From Mycobacterium sp. (lineage in GTDB: Bacteria > Actinomycetota > Actinomycetes > Mycobacteriales > Mycobacteriaceae): 16,560 bases of DNA. Positions 1-7,528 of the stretch are shown here, in pieces (position 1 is the stretch's first letter; every line of letters starts with the position of its first letter). Location: positions 1 through 16,560 of the forward strand of contig JAOPWF010000236.1 of assembly GCA_025965815.1 (NCBI GenBank), in the 5' to 3' direction. Made by a program: the position numbers and the translations under genes. Under the pieces are notes generated by a model. That model had not been told where the DNA came from, made no database searches, and saw only the letters and a list, made by a program, of their open reading frames with translations.

Positions 1-1
1 T

Positions 2-1402
2 GCCGCGCTGCAGGAGACGGGCTGGGATGCCAAGGCCGTCGGCACGCTGACCGACGACCCCGAGATCGCCGGCATCCTGGAGTTCGCCGCGACCGAAGTG
101 GTGCCCCGCCTGGCTGGGACCGCCTCCGAGATCGACCAGATCCTGCGCGCGCTTGACGGCCGGTTCATCGCGGCGGGTCCGTCCGGCTCACCACTGCGCG
201 GGCTGGTCATCGTGCTGCCGACCGGGCGGAACTTCTACTCCGTCGATCCGAATGCGGTGCCGTCGCGGCTGGCGTGGGACTCCGGTGTGGCGATGGCCGA
301 TTCGCTGCTCGCGCGCTACCGCGACGACTACGGCAGCTGGCCGCAGTCGGTGGGCCTGTCGGTGTGGGGCACCTCGGCGATGCGGACCTCGGGCGACGAC
401 ATCGCCGAAGTCCTTGCGCTGCTTGGCGTCCGGCCGGTATGGGATGACGCATCACGGCGGGTCGTCGACCTGGAGGCGATGTCGCCGGCCGAGCTGGGCC
501 GGCCGCGTATCGACGTCACGGTGCGCATCTCGGGCTTCTTCCGCGACGCGTTCCCCCACGTCGTCACGATGCTCGACGACGCGGTGCGGCTGGTCTCCGG
601 GCTCGATGAACCCGCCGAGGGCAACTATGTGCGCGCCCACTCACAGGCTGACCTGGCCGAGCACGGTGACCAACGACGCGCCACCACAAGGATTTTCGGC
701 TCGAAGCCGGGAACCTACGGCGCGGGCCTGCTGCAACTGATCGACAGCAGGAACTGGCGTGACGACGCGGACCTCGCCGAGGTCTACACCGCCTGGGGCG
801 GCTTCGCCTACGGTCGCGACCTCGACGGTGCGCCGGCCGCGGACGACATGAACCGCCAGTACCGCCGGATCGCGGTGGCAGCCAAGAATACCGACACCCG
901 CGAGCACGACATCGCCGACTCCGACGACTACTTCCAGTACCACGGCGGCATGGTCGCCACCGTGCGGGCGCTGACCGGCAACGCGCCCGCCGCCTACATC
1001 GGCGACAACACCCGGCCCGACGCGGTGCGCACCCGCACCCTTTCCGAGGAGACCACCCGGGTCTTCCGCGCCCGCGTGGTCAACCCGCGCTGGATGTCGG
1101 CGATGCGCAGGCACGGGTACAAGGGAGCCTTCGAGATGGCCGCCACGGTGGACTATCTGTTCGGCTACGACGCGACCGCGGGTGTGATGGCCGACTGGAT
1201 GTACGAACAGCTCACGCAGGACTACGTCCTCGACGACGAGAACCGCAAGTTCATGGCGGAATCCAACCCGTGGGCCCTGCACGGGATGGCCGAGCGGTTG
1301 CTCGAAGCCGTCTCTCGCGGCATGTGGGAGAAGCCCGAAGCCGACACGCTCGACGGTCTGCGCCAGGTGCTGCTCGAAACCGAGGGCGACCTCGAAGGCT
1401 GA
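2..1402 (+). CDS. cobN: Cobaltochelatase subunit CobN, 3' part (5' end outside window)
   Basis: CobN is the large subunit of the ATP-dependent cobaltochelatase that inserts cobalt into hydrogenobyrinic acid a,c-diamide in aerobic cobalamin synthesis, in the cytoplasm. The frame is open from the left edge, so the gene is truncated by the window; the GTG at 98 is internal and not a start. About 466 C-terminal residues are visible. Family-like stretches include RISGFFRDAFPHVVTMLDDA near the middle, then YGAGLLQLIDSRNW and YTAWGGFAYG, and the C-terminal LTQDYVLDDENRKFMAESNP. These match the conserved C-terminal half of CobN/magnesium chelatase H proteins. The full protein is normally about 1,200 residues. 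The other chelatase subunits are not in the window. The next gene begins 19 bases after the TGA but seems to have its own promoter. Confidence 0.95.
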   Translation, partial: AALQETGWDAKAVGTLTDDPEIAGILEFAATEVVPRLAGTASEIDQILRALDGRFIAAGPSGSPLRGLVIVLPTGRNFYSVDPNAVPSRLAWDSGVAMADSLLARYRDDYGSWPQSVGLSVWGTSAMRTSGDDIAEVLALLGVRPVWDDASRRVVDLEAMSPAELGRPRIDVTVRISGFFRDAFPHVVTMLDDAVRLVSGLDEPAEGNYVRAHSQADLAEHGDQRRATTRIFGSKPGTYGAGLLQLIDSRNWRDDADLAEVYTAWGGFAYGRDLDGAPAADDMNRQYRRIAVAAKNTDTREHDIADSDDYFQYHGGMVATVRALTGNAPAAYIGDNTRPDAVRTRTLSEETTRVFRARVVNPRWMSAMRRHGYKGAFEMAATVDYLFGYDATAGVMADWMYEQLTQDYVLDDENRKFMAESNPWALHGMAERLLEAVSRGMWEKPEADTLDGLRQVLLETEGDLEG

Positions 1403-1409
1403 CACCCAC

Positions 1410-1424
1410 TAGGTTTGAGTCATG
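1410..1424 (+). promoter_or_regulatory. Candidate -10 element for leaderless start of the first PPOX gene
   Basis: TAGGTT (1410-1415) fits the mycobacterial -10 consensus TANNNT and is followed by six bases and then the ATG at 1422. There is no Shine-Dalgarno between the cobN stop and this ATG. A transcript starting at the A of the ATG would be leaderless. No convincing -35 hexamer is seen, which is common for mycobacterial promoters. Inference from spacing only. Confidence 0.4.
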
Positions 1425-1805
1425 CCTTTGACATTCACCCAGGTCGCCGCGGCCGAGTACATCCTGCTGACTACGTTCACCAAGGACGGCCGGCCCAAGC
1501 CGACGGCCGTCTGGGCCGCGCCCGACGGTGACCGGCTGGTGGTCATCACCGAGGAGAAGTCCTGGAAGGTCAAGCGCATCCGCAACACCCCGCGCGTGAC
1601 TCTGGCCGTCAGCGACCGTGGCGGTAAACCCAAGAGCGAGGCGGTCGAGGCGACCGCGGCCATTCTCGACAAATCCGAAACGGGCGCCGTGTACGACGCG
1701 ATCGGCAAGCGGTACGGCGTCCTCGGAAAGGTGTTCAACGCCTTCAGCAAGCTGCGGGGCGGGATGAAAAACAATGTCGGGATCGAACTGAGGGCGGCTA
1801 GCTGA
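1422..1805 (+). CDS. PPOX-class F420-dependent enzyme, Rv2061-type (copy 1)
   Basis: This 127-residue protein is a small split-beta-barrel flavin/deazaflavin-binding enzyme of the PPOX class, in the subgroup typified by M. tuberculosis Rv2061c, which also lies next to cobN. Family members are thought to bind coenzyme F420 and carry out reductions; the substrate is unknown. Visible features are the N-terminal strand YILLTTFTKDGRPKPTAVW (about residues 13-31), the turn APDGDRLVVIT, and the basic SWKVKRIRNTPRVTL (about 47-61), typical of cofactor-phosphate contacts. No signal peptide or membrane segment, so cytosolic. The length is normal for the family. It is followed after three bases by a close paralog, suggesting tandem duplication and co-transcription. 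Family assignment is firm; cofactor choice is by family only. Confidence 0.85.
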   Translation: MPLTFTQVAAAEYILLTTFTKDGRPKPTAVWAAPDGDRLVVITEEKSWKVKRIRNTPRVTLAVSDRGGKPKSEAVEATAAILDKSETGAVYDAIGKRYGVLGKVFNAFSKLRGGMKNNVGIELRAAS

Positions 1806-1808
1806 CTT

Positions 1809-2204
1809 ATGGCGCCGACATTCGACGACGTCTACGACGCCAAGTACCTCCTGCTCACCACATTCACCAAGGAGGGTAGGCCCAAGCCGACCGCCATCTG
1901 GGGCGCCCCCGACGGCGACCGGTTGCTGGTCATCACCGATGACGGCTCATGGAAGACCAAGCGGATCCGAAATACCCCGCGGGTCACCATCCAGGAGTGC
2001 GGCGCGCTCGGCAAACCCAAAGGGGAACCGGTCGAGGCCGTCGCGCGCGTGCTACCGAAATCGGATTCGAAGATGGTGTACAACGCCGTCATCAAGCGCT
2101 ACTGGTATCACGCCTGGTGGTTCGTCGCGCACACTATCGTGCGCGGCGGGTTGGACAAGGTGCACGTGGGACTCGAGATCTCCGCCGTCCCGCAGGCAGC
2201 CTGA
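1809..2204 (+). CDS. PPOX-class F420-dependent enzyme, Rv2061-type (copy 2)
   Basis: A 131-residue paralog of the preceding gene, starting three bases after its stop. It shares the blocks LLTTFTKEGRPKPTAIW, APDGDRLLVIT and SWKTKRIRNTPRVT, and is alike over the whole length, with roughly half of residues identical by eye. It differs most in residues 62-70 and in the C-terminal third: YWYHAWWFVAHTIVRGG replaces YGVLGKVFNAFSKLRGG, adding several aromatic residues where the substrate side of the pocket may lie. That pattern suggests a duplicate keeping the cofactor site while changing substrate or partner. No good ribosome binding site precedes the ATG, so translation is probably coupled to the upstream copy. 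The reaction is unknown. Confidence 0.82.
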   Translation: MAPTFDDVYDAKYLLLTTFTKEGRPKPTAIWGAPDGDRLLVITDDGSWKTKRIRNTPRVTIQECGALGKPKGEPVEAVARVLPKSDSKMVYNAVIKRYWYHAWWFVAHTIVRGGLDKVHVGLEISAVPQAA

Positions 2205-2207
2205 AGA

Positions 2208-2233
2208 GGAACCCTTGCGCGCGCCCGCACGTT
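2208..2233 (+). promoter_or_regulatory. Possible ECF-sigma promoter upstream of fxsA
   Basis: GGAACC at 2208-2213 and CGTT at 2230-2233 are separated by 16 bases. This is the spacing and wording of mycobacterial SigE/SigH-type promoters, and matches the rbpA promoter of this window. The predicted start would fall within a few bases of the fxsA ATG at 2242, which conflicts with use of the good ribosome binding site at 2234-2239. It may therefore be chance. Confidence 0.3.
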
Positions 2234-2241
2234 GAGGAGAT

Positions 2242-2727
2242 ATGCCGCTGTTCCTGATCTACGTCGTGGTCGAACTGGCCGTCGTGGTCGCCCTGGCGTC
2301 GACCATCGGTTTCGGGTGGACCCTGCTGGTTCTGCTCGGGACGTTCCTGCTCGGTCTGGGGCTGGCCGGATCCCAGATCAAGCGGCAACTGCGTCGGCTG
2401 CAGTTCGGGCTGAAAACGACGCCGGAGGGTGCGCTCACCGACAGCGCGCTGGTCGCGCTGGGCACCGTTCTGGTCTTCATTCCCGGTCTGGTCAGCAGCG
2501 CCCTCGGCCTGCTGCTTCTGCTGCCGCCGACCCGAGCCGCCGCCCGCCCGATTCTGACGGCGGTGGCGCTGCGCGGCTTCGGCCGGCGCGCCCCACTGAT
2601 CACCGTCGCCACGGCAGGCGCCCGCCGGTACACATCGGGCCGCGGCGACTACATCGACGGCGAGGTCATCGATGTGACGGACGTCGAGCCCGACGTGCTT
2701 CCGCGCAAGCCGGATGCGCCGGCCTGA
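2242..2727 (+). CDS. fxsA: FxsA family membrane protein
   Basis: A 161-residue inner-membrane protein of the FxsA family, named for E. coli FxsA, whose overproduction relieves F-plasmid exclusion of phage T7. The native role in mycobacteria is unknown. The ATG is set by a strong GAGGAG at 2234-2239, two bases upstream. The N-terminal half is hydrophobic: PLFLIYVVVELAVVVALAS (about 2-20) and GWTLLVLLGTFLLGLGLAG (about 25-43). A basic loop KRQLRRLQ follows, then TDSALVALGTVLVFIPGLVSSALGLLLLLPP (in two pieces, about 66-96), containing the family's IPGLVS-type turn. The last 40 residues are a hydrophilic cytoplasmic-like tail. It sits between the PPOX pair and the amidohydrolase-lnt-ppm1 genes, the same company it keeps in other mycobacteria. 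Confidence 0.85.
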   Translation: MPLFLIYVVVELAVVVALASTIGFGWTLLVLLGTFLLGLGLAGSQIKRQLRRLQFGLKTTPEGALTDSALVALGTVLVFIPGLVSSALGLLLLLPPTRAAARPILTAVALRGFGRRAPLITVATAGARRYTSGRGDYIDGEVIDVTDVEPDVLPRKPDAPA

Positions 2728-2753
2728 TCAGCCGGCCTGCACAGCGATAGACG

Positions 2754-2769
2754 TAGTTTCACTTTTGTG
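2754..2769 (+). promoter_or_regulatory. Candidate -10 element for leaderless amidohydrolase start
   Basis: TAGTTT at 2754-2759 is a TANNNT element followed by seven bases and the GTG at 2767. No purine-rich ribosome binding site lies before the GTG. Together these suggest a transcript that begins at, or one base before, the start codon. No -35 match is seen. Confidence 0.4.
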
Positions 2770-4374
2770 TCGGGTGCTGCGGTGACGACGCTGCTGCGGG
2801 GCGGCCGGGTGCACAGTCCGGCGATGCCCGATGCCACCGCGATGGCGGTCCGCGACGGCGTCATCGCCTGGCTCGGCACCGACGACGTCGGTAGCTCCCA
2901 ATTCCCCGACGCCAAGATCGTCGACCTTGACGGTGCCTTCGTCGCACCCGCCTTCGTCGATAGCCACGTCCACCTCACCGCGACCGGACTCACCGTCGCC
3001 GGGCTAGACCTGCGTGGCGCGACCTCGCGGCAGCACTGCCTGCAACTGGTGGCCGGCCACATCAGCGCACACCCCGACGGAATCGTCTGGGGACACGGCT
3101 GGGACGAATCCGCATGGCGCGACGGCACGGCCCCCAGCACCGACAACCTCGACCGGGTGGTCGGTGACCGGCCCGCCTACCTGGCCCGGGTCGACGTCCA
3201 CTCCGCGGCGGCCTCCACAGCGCTGCGTCGGCTCACCCCTGGGCTGGACAAGGCCGACGGCTTCACGCCGCACGGTCCGCTCACCGCTGAGGCCCACCAT
3301 CTGGTCCGCGCCGCCGCGCGCGGCCTGCTCACGGCGGCGCAGCGCGCCCAGGCCCGGTCAGCCGCCCTGGACGCCGCTGCCGCATCCGGCATCGTCGCCG
3401 TGCACGAATGCGCGGGCCCGGACATCGGCGGCTTGGACGACTGGCTCGAGATGCGGGACACCACGCACGGCGTCGAGGTGATCGGCTACTGGGGCGAGGC
3501 GGTGAGCAGCGCCGCACAGGCCCGCAGCCTGATGGAGACCACCGGCGCCCGCGGCCTGGCCGGCGACCTGTTCGTCGACGGCGCACTGGGCTCACACACC
3601 GCCTGGCTGCACGAGCCCTACGCCGACGCCGCGGATCGGTGCGGCAACTGTTACCTCGACGCCGAGGCCATCGCCGCCCACGTCAGCGCCTGCACCGAGG
3701 CCGGCGTCACCGCCGGATTCCACGTGATCGGCGACGCCGCGGTCACCGCCGTCGTGCAGGCATTGCAGCGCGTCGTCGACCGGTTCGGCGGGCCTGCGGT
3801 CGCGCGGTGCGGACACCGCCTGGAGCACCTCGAGATGGTCACCCCCGGCCAGGCGGCGCAACTCGGATCGTGGGGCGTCATCGCCAGCATGCAGCCGAAT
3901 TTCGATGCCCTGTGGGGTGGCAGGAACGGCATGTACGCGCAGCGACTTGGCCTCGACCGAGGCAAGCGGCTCAATCAGCTGGCGCTGTTAGCATCCCAAG
4001 GCGTGCCACTCGCCTTTGGTTCCGACGCCCCGGTAACCAGCATGAATCCGTGGGCGACGGTCCGGGCTGCCACCCGTCATCAGACGCCAAGCAGCGCGAT
4101 ATCGGCGCGGGCCGCGTTCGGCGCCGCCACCCGCGGCGCGTGGCGTGCCGCCGGCGTGCGCGACGGTGTCACCGGCACCCTGGTCCCGGGTGCCCCGGCG
4201 TCCTATGCAGTGTGGGACGTCGACGACCTCGAGGTGAGCGCTCCCGCGAATGCCATGCAGCGGTGGTCCACCGATCCGCGCTCACGGGTGCCCGCGCTGC
4301 CGCGGCTGGGCAGTGACGACCGCTTGCCACGGTGCCGGCAGACCGTTCACCGAGGTGCGGTGATCCATGGCTAG
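2767..4374 (+). CDS. YtcJ-like metal-dependent amidohydrolase
   Basis: A 535-residue member of the amidohydrolase superfamily, YtcJ-like subgroup, predicted to hydrolyse an amide or related bond with bound metal. The substrate is unknown. The N-terminal metal motif is SHVHL (His67, His69). [28 protein letters not shown] (His319) and [10 protein letters not shown] (His350, His354) follow in family order, and GSDAPV supplies the late aspartate (Asp420). [13 protein letters not shown] and SMNPW are also YtcJ-typical. All expected ligands look intact and the length is normal. No signal peptide, so cytosolic. The GTG start gives family-like N-terminal sequence. The stop overlaps the lnt start by eight bases, so the two are translationally linked. 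The corresponding M. tuberculosis gene appears to be the unassigned Rv2052c, by position. Confidence 0.85.
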   Translation: MSGAAVTTLLRGGRVHSPAMPDATAMAVRDGVIAWLGTDDVGSSQFPDAKIVDLDGAFVAPAFVDSHVHLTATGLTVAGLDLRGATSRQHCLQLVAGHISAHPDGIVWGHGWDESAWRDGTAPSTDNLDRVVGDRPAYLARVDVHSAAASTALRRLTPGLDKADGFTPHGPLTAEAHHLVRAAARGLLTAAQRAQARSAALDAAAASGIVAVHECAGPDIGGLDDWLEMRDTTHGVEVIGYWGEAVSSAAQARSLMETTGARGLAGDLFVDGALGSHTAWLHEPYADAADRCGNCYLDAEAIAAHVSACTEAGVTAGFHVIGDAAVTAVVQALQRVVDRFGGPAVARCGHRLEHLEMVTPGQAAQLGSWGVIASMQPNFDALWGGRNGMYAQRLGLDRGKRLNQLALLASQGVPLAFGSDAPVTSMNPWATVRAATRHQTPSSAISARAAFGAATRGAWRAAGVRDGVTGTLVPGAPASYAVWDVDDLEVSAPANAMQRWSTDPRSRVPALPRLGSDDRLPRCRQTVHRGAVIHG

Positions 4375-6277
4375 AGCCACCAGACGGCGCGCGTGGTCCC
4401 GCGCGGACGACGACACCGACGCCATACCGGTGCTGGCCGATGATTCGGGCGAACTCGAGGAGGGTGTCGAACCGGACCTGACAGTACCGCCGGCCGACCC
4501 CGTGGACCTGCCGGCGACGCCGTCTCGCCGCAGCCGCTTCGGTGCTGCGGTGCTGCGCCGGCTACCCGAGCTCGGCGCCTCGGTCGCGGCCGGACTGCTG
4601 CTGTGCCTCAGCTTCCCGCCGTTCGGCTGGTGGTACACCGCGATCGTCGCGTTCGCCCTACTGGCGTGGGTGCTGACCCGCGAGTCGACGAGGCTGGCCG
4701 GTGGCCTCGGATACGGATTCCTCTTCGGGCTGGCGTTCTACATCCCGCTGCTGCCGTGGACCGGTCAGCTCGTCGGCGTCGGTCCCTGGTTGGCACTGGC
4801 CGTGGTTGAAGCGGTTTTCCCGGGGCTATTCGGACTGCTGGCGGTCTGGGTGCGTCGGCTGCCCGGCTGGCCGCTCTGGTTCGCCGCCCTGTGGGCCGCG
4901 CAGGAGTGGGCCAAGTCGACGGTGCCGTTCGGTGGATTTCCCTGGGGCGTGGTCGGTTTCGGCCAGGCCGGCGGCCCGTTCCTGTCGATCGCGCAGATCG
5001 GGGGAGTGCCGCTGCTGTCGTTCGCGGTGGTGCTCACCGGCTTCAGCCTCGCCGCCATCGTCATCGAGGTCGTCGGGTGGTGGCAGCGCGGGGACCGGGG
5101 CCGGTGCGCCGGCAAGGGCAGGTCGTCTACGCCGCCGGCGGTGGTGCTGCCCGGATTGTGCATCTGCTTCGTACTGTTCTCGACGGCCGCGATCTGGCCC
5201 CACGTACGCCAGTCGGGTATGGGCGCGGGCAATGACCAGTCGGTCACGGTCGCCGCGGTGCAGGGCAACGTCCCGCGGCTGGGCCTAGAGTTCAACGCCC
5301 AACGCCGCGCGGTGCTCGACTACCACGTCCGCGAGACGCTCCGGCTCGCCGACGAAGTACACGCCGGACGTGCGCCGCAGCCCCAGTTCGTCATCTGGCC
5401 GGAGAACTCCTCGGACATCGACCCGCTGGTGAACCCCGACGCCGCCGAGCAGATCACCGTCGCGGCTCAATCCATCGGGGCACCGATCCTGGTCGGCGCA
5501 GTGCTGGCCGCACCCGGCTACAGCCCGGAGAACCCCGTCTCCACGAACTCGGTGATCGTCTGGGAGCCCACCTCCGGCCCCGGCGACCGCCACGACAAAC
5601 AGATCGTGATGCCATTCGGCGAATACCTGCCGTGGCGCGGCTTCTTCTCGCACTTGTCGTCCTTCGCCGACCGGGTGGGCTACTTCGCGCCCGGCCACGG
5701 GACCGGGGTAGTCCGCGCCGCCGGAGTGCCGGTAGGGGTCACCACCTGCTGGGAAGTGATCTTCGACCGCGCCGCCCGGGAGTCCGTGCTCAACGGCGCC
5801 CAATTGCTCGCCGTGCCGACCAACAACGCCACGTTCAACGAGGCCATGAGCGAACAGCAACTGGCCTTCGCCAGGGAGCGTGCCGTCGAGCATGACCGGT
5901 ACGTCGTCGTCGCGGGAACGACCGGCATCAGCGCGATCGTGGCCCCGGACGGTCGCGAACTGGCGACGACGGCGTTCTTCGAGCCCGCTTTCCTCGACAA
6001 CCAGGTTCGCCTCAAGACCGGGCTCACCCCGGCGACCAGGTGGGGACCGGTCGTGCAGTGGCTGCTCATCGCCATGGGGTGTGCGGCTCTGGTTGCCGCG
6101 ATACTGCACAATGGGGGCTTCGTACAGCTGATTCGTCGCGCTCAGCGTAAGCCGGCCACCGAGCCCGACGCGCCCGAGGACGACGCCCCGCCAGAGGAGG
6201 GCGGCCATGACACGCCGAGCCAAGGCGGCAGACACGCCCGTCCCGATGCGGGCGGTAATGACAGAGGAGCCACATGA
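4367..6277 (+). CDS. lnt: Apolipoprotein N-acyltransferase Lnt
   Basis: Lnt transfers an acyl chain from phospholipid to the N-terminal cysteine of lipoproteins in the membrane, the last step of lipoprotein maturation. This 636-residue protein has a hydrophilic, acidic N-terminal extension (about 1-65), a hydrophobic block of several helices (about 66-235), another helix near 260-280, then the extracytoplasmic nitrilase-like domain (about 290-545). The catalytic triad is visible: Glu346 in VIWPENSS, Lys411 in [14 protein letters not shown] and Cys461 in TTCWEVIFD, spaced nearly as in E. coli Lnt. A last helix (about 562-582) is followed by a charged, Pro/Asp/Glu-rich tail of about 50 residues. 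The ATG at 4367 overlaps the amidohydrolase stop; the stop overlaps ppm1 by four bases. In M. tuberculosis the equivalent domain is fused to Ppm1. Confidence 0.93.
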   Translation: MARATRRRAWSRADDDTDAIPVLADDSGELEEGVEPDLTVPPADPVDLPATPSRRSRFGAAVLRRLPELGASVAAGLLLCLSFPPFGWWYTAIVAFALLAWVLTRESTRLAGGLGYGFLFGLAFYIPLLPWTGQLVGVGPWLALAVVEAVFPGLFGLLAVWVRRLPGWPLWFAALWAAQEWAKSTVPFGGFPWGVVGFGQAGGPFLSIAQIGGVPLLSFAVVLTGFSLAAIVIEVVGWWQRGDRGRCAGKGRSSTPPAVVLPGLCICFVLFSTAAIWPHVRQSGMGAGNDQSVTVAAVQGNVPRLGLEFNAQRRAVLDYHVRETLRLADEVHAGRAPQPQFVIWPENSSDIDPLVNPDAAEQITVAAQSIGAPILVGAVLAAPGYSPENPVSTNSVIVWEPTSGPGDRHDKQIVMPFGEYLPWRGFFSHLSSFADRVGYFAPGHGTGVVRAAGVPVGVTTCWEVIFDRAARESVLNGAQLLAVPTNNATFNEAMSEQQLAFARERAVEHDRYVVVAGTTGISAIVAPDGRELATTAFFEPAFLDNQVRLKTGLTPATRWGPVVQWLLIAMGCAALVAAILHNGGFVQLIRRAQRKPATEPDAPEDDAPPEEGGHDTPSQGGRHARPDAGGNDRGAT

Positions 6278-7062
6278 CCACCGGCCAGCCGGCGTCGCAG
6301 GGGCAGCAGCGAAGCGATCGCCCGAGTCAGCGCACCCTGGTGATCATCCCCACCTACAACGAGCGGGAGAACCTGCCGTTGATCCTTGGGCGAGTCCATA
6401 AGGCGCTGCCGGAAGTGCATGTGCTGATCGTGGACGACGACAGCCCCGACGGCACCGGTGCGCTGGCGGACGAGCTCGCGCTGGCCGACTCGGACCGCGT
6501 GCACGTGCTGCACCGCACAAACAAAGAGGGGCTCGGGGCGGCGTACCTCGCCGGCTTCGCGTGGGGTTTGAACAGGCAGTATTCGGTGCTCGTGGAGATG
6601 GACGCCGATGGCAGCCACGCCCCCGAGGAGCTGCACCGGCTGCTCGACGCCGTCGACGCCGGTGCCGACCTGGCGATCGGATCGCGGTACGTCCACGGCG
6701 GCGTGGTGCGCAACTGGCCGTGGCGTCGGCTGGCGCTGTCGCGCACCGCGAACACCTACTCGCGTGTGCTGCTCGGTGTCGACATCAATGACGTCACGGC
6801 CGGCTATCGCGCCTATCGGCGTGAGGTCCTGGAGAAGATCGACCTGGCCAGCGTGGATTCCAAAGGCTACGGCTTCCAGGTCGACCTGACCTGGCGCACC
6901 GTGAACAACGGCTTCACCGTCGTCGAGGTACCGATCACCTTCGTCGAACGCGAGTTCGGCGTGTCGAAAATGAGCGGCTCGACCATGCGCGAAGCAGTGG
7001 TGAAGATCGCCCAGTGGGGGATCAAGGGGCGCATGGACCGCGCCCGCGGCGTTGTGCGGTAA
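6274..7062 (+). CDS. ppm1: Polyprenol monophosphomannose synthase Ppm1
   Basis: Ppm1 (GT2 family, dolichol-phosphate-mannose-synthase type) moves mannose from GDP-mannose to polyprenyl phosphate on the cytoplasmic side of the membrane. The product feeds synthesis of lipomannan, lipoarabinomannan and mannosylated proteins. The 262-residue protein shows [15 protein letters not shown] (about 24-38), [10 protein letters not shown] (53-62), the metal-binding DAD at 110-112 in [16 protein letters not shown] and [10 protein letters not shown]. There is no transmembrane domain, as in the mycobacterial Ppm1 catalytic unit, which relies on Lnt for membrane contact. The ATG overlaps the lnt stop (ATGA at 6274-6277), with AGAGGAG at 6263-6269 as ribosome binding site. 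This is the unfused, translationally coupled arrangement known from M. smegmatis. Confidence 0.94.
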   Translation: MTTGQPASQGQQRSDRPSQRTLVIIPTYNERENLPLILGRVHKALPEVHVLIVDDDSPDGTGALADELALADSDRVHVLHRTNKEGLGAAYLAGFAWGLNRQYSVLVEMDADGSHAPEELHRLLDAVDAGADLAIGSRYVHGGVVRNWPWRRLALSRTANTYSRVLLGVDINDVTAGYRAYRREVLEKIDLASVDSKGYGFQVDLTWRTVNNGFTVVEVPITFVEREFGVSKMSGSTMREAVVKIAQWGIKGRMDRARGVVR

Positions 7063-7076
7063 GGGTCAGCTACCGC
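7056..7076. terminator. Small hairpin across the convergent ppm1/rbpA ends
   Basis: GCGGTA (7056-7061) and TACCGC (7071-7076) form a perfect 6-bp inverted repeat with a nine-base loop that includes the end of the ppm1 stop codon and most of the rbpA stop codon. There is no T-tract on either strand, so it would be at best a weak bidirectional terminator for two genes whose stops lie three bases apart. Confidence 0.3.
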
Positions 7077-7404
7077 GGCGGCGCGTCTTGATGATGTCGA
7101 GCCGCTCCTTGAGCAACTCGTCGAGTTCCTCGACAGAGCGGCGCTCCAGCAGCATGTCCCAGTGGGTGCGCGGCGGCTTGACCTTCTTGGGCTCAGGCAG
7201 GTCACCCTCGATCAGGGTGCCTTCCATGCCGTTGCGGCACAGCCAGGTGCCCGGGATCTCGGCGTCGTCGGCGAACGGGACGTCGAACTCCTCACCGTTC
7301 TCGGTGCGGTAGCGCGCAACCTGACGCGGCGCCAAGTCGTGGTTGCGGTCCGTCTCGTAGCTCACGGCTCCGAGGCGACTGCCCCTCAGGACGCGATCAG
7401 CCAT
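7066..7404 (-). CDS. rbpA: RNA polymerase-binding protein RbpA
   Basis: RbpA is an actinobacterial transcription factor that binds RNA polymerase and group 1/2 sigma factors (SigA, SigB), stabilises open complexes and affects rifampicin tolerance. The 112-residue protein begins MADRVLRGSRLGAVSYETDR, essentially the M. tuberculosis sequence. It then shows the core domain with VPFADDAEIPGTWLCRNG, the basic linker KKVKPPR, and the C-terminal sigma-interaction helix THWDMLLERRSVEELDELL. I chose the ATG at 7404: GAGGAG (7413-7418, read on minus) lies eight bases upstream. The in-frame GTG at 7413 overlaps that ribosome binding site and is unlikely. It is transcribed toward ppm1 and away from a small zinc-finger-like gene. 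An ECF-type promoter sits upstream. Confidence 0.97.
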   Translation of the reverse strand: MADRVLRGSRLGAVSYETDRNHDLAPRQVARYRTENGEEFDVPFADDAEIPGTWLCRNGMEGTLIEGDLPEPKKVKPPRTHWDMLLERRSVEELDELLKERLDIIKTRRRGS

Positions 7405-7440
7405 CGTCAACACTCCTCATAAGAAAACTTGTCCGGACTC

Positions 7441-7469
7441 TTAACGTAAAACCGCGACGCGCGGTTCCC
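7441..7469 (-). promoter_or_regulatory. ECF-sigma (SigE/SigH/SigR-like) promoter of rbpA
   Basis: On the minus strand GGGAACC (7469-7463) is followed by 16 bases and CGTTAA (7446-7441). This fits the GGAAC...N16...CGTT pattern of mycobacterial SigE/SigH and Streptomyces SigR promoters. It predicts a 5' leader of about 30 bases, long enough to contain the GAGGAG at 7418-7413. In Streptomyces coelicolor rbpA is known to be under SigR control, which supports the reading. Confidence 0.65.
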
Positions 7470-7511
7470 GGCCAACTCTCAATGATACCGGGATCCGCGC
7501 AGTCGGCGGTC

Positions 7512-7528
7512 TACAGTCGTGATCCGTG
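7512..7528 (+). promoter_or_regulatory. Candidate -10 element for the zinc-finger-like gene
   Basis: TACAGT (7512-7517) is a TANNNT element ending eight bases before the GTG at 7526, and no Shine-Dalgarno precedes the GTG. This again looks like a leaderless start. It is back to back with the rbpA promoter, so the two genes share a 121-base regulatory region. Confidence 0.35.

Noticed and set aside
641..1405. Long minus-strand open frame (254 codons) opposite cobN
   Set aside because: It lies entirely antisense to a clear CobN reading frame and has low-complexity His/Val/Gly content typical of GC-rich shadow frames.
2232..2750. Plus-strand open frame overlapping fxsA in another frame
   Set aside because: Arg/Ala/Gly-rich translation without motifs; fxsA in the correct frame has a strong ribosome binding site and family sequence.
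3408..4316. 302-codon plus-strand frame inside the amidohydrolase gene
   Set aside because: Extremely Arg-rich shadow; the amidohydrolase frame holds all metal-site motifs.
5285..6235. 316-codon minus-strand frame opposite lnt
   Set aside because: Antisense shadow of the nitrilase domain of Lnt; no recognisable domain.
7405..7413. Alternative RbpA start at GTG 7413
   Set aside because: It overlaps the Shine-Dalgarno and would add three residues not found in known RbpA; ATG 7404 is eight bases after GAGGAG.
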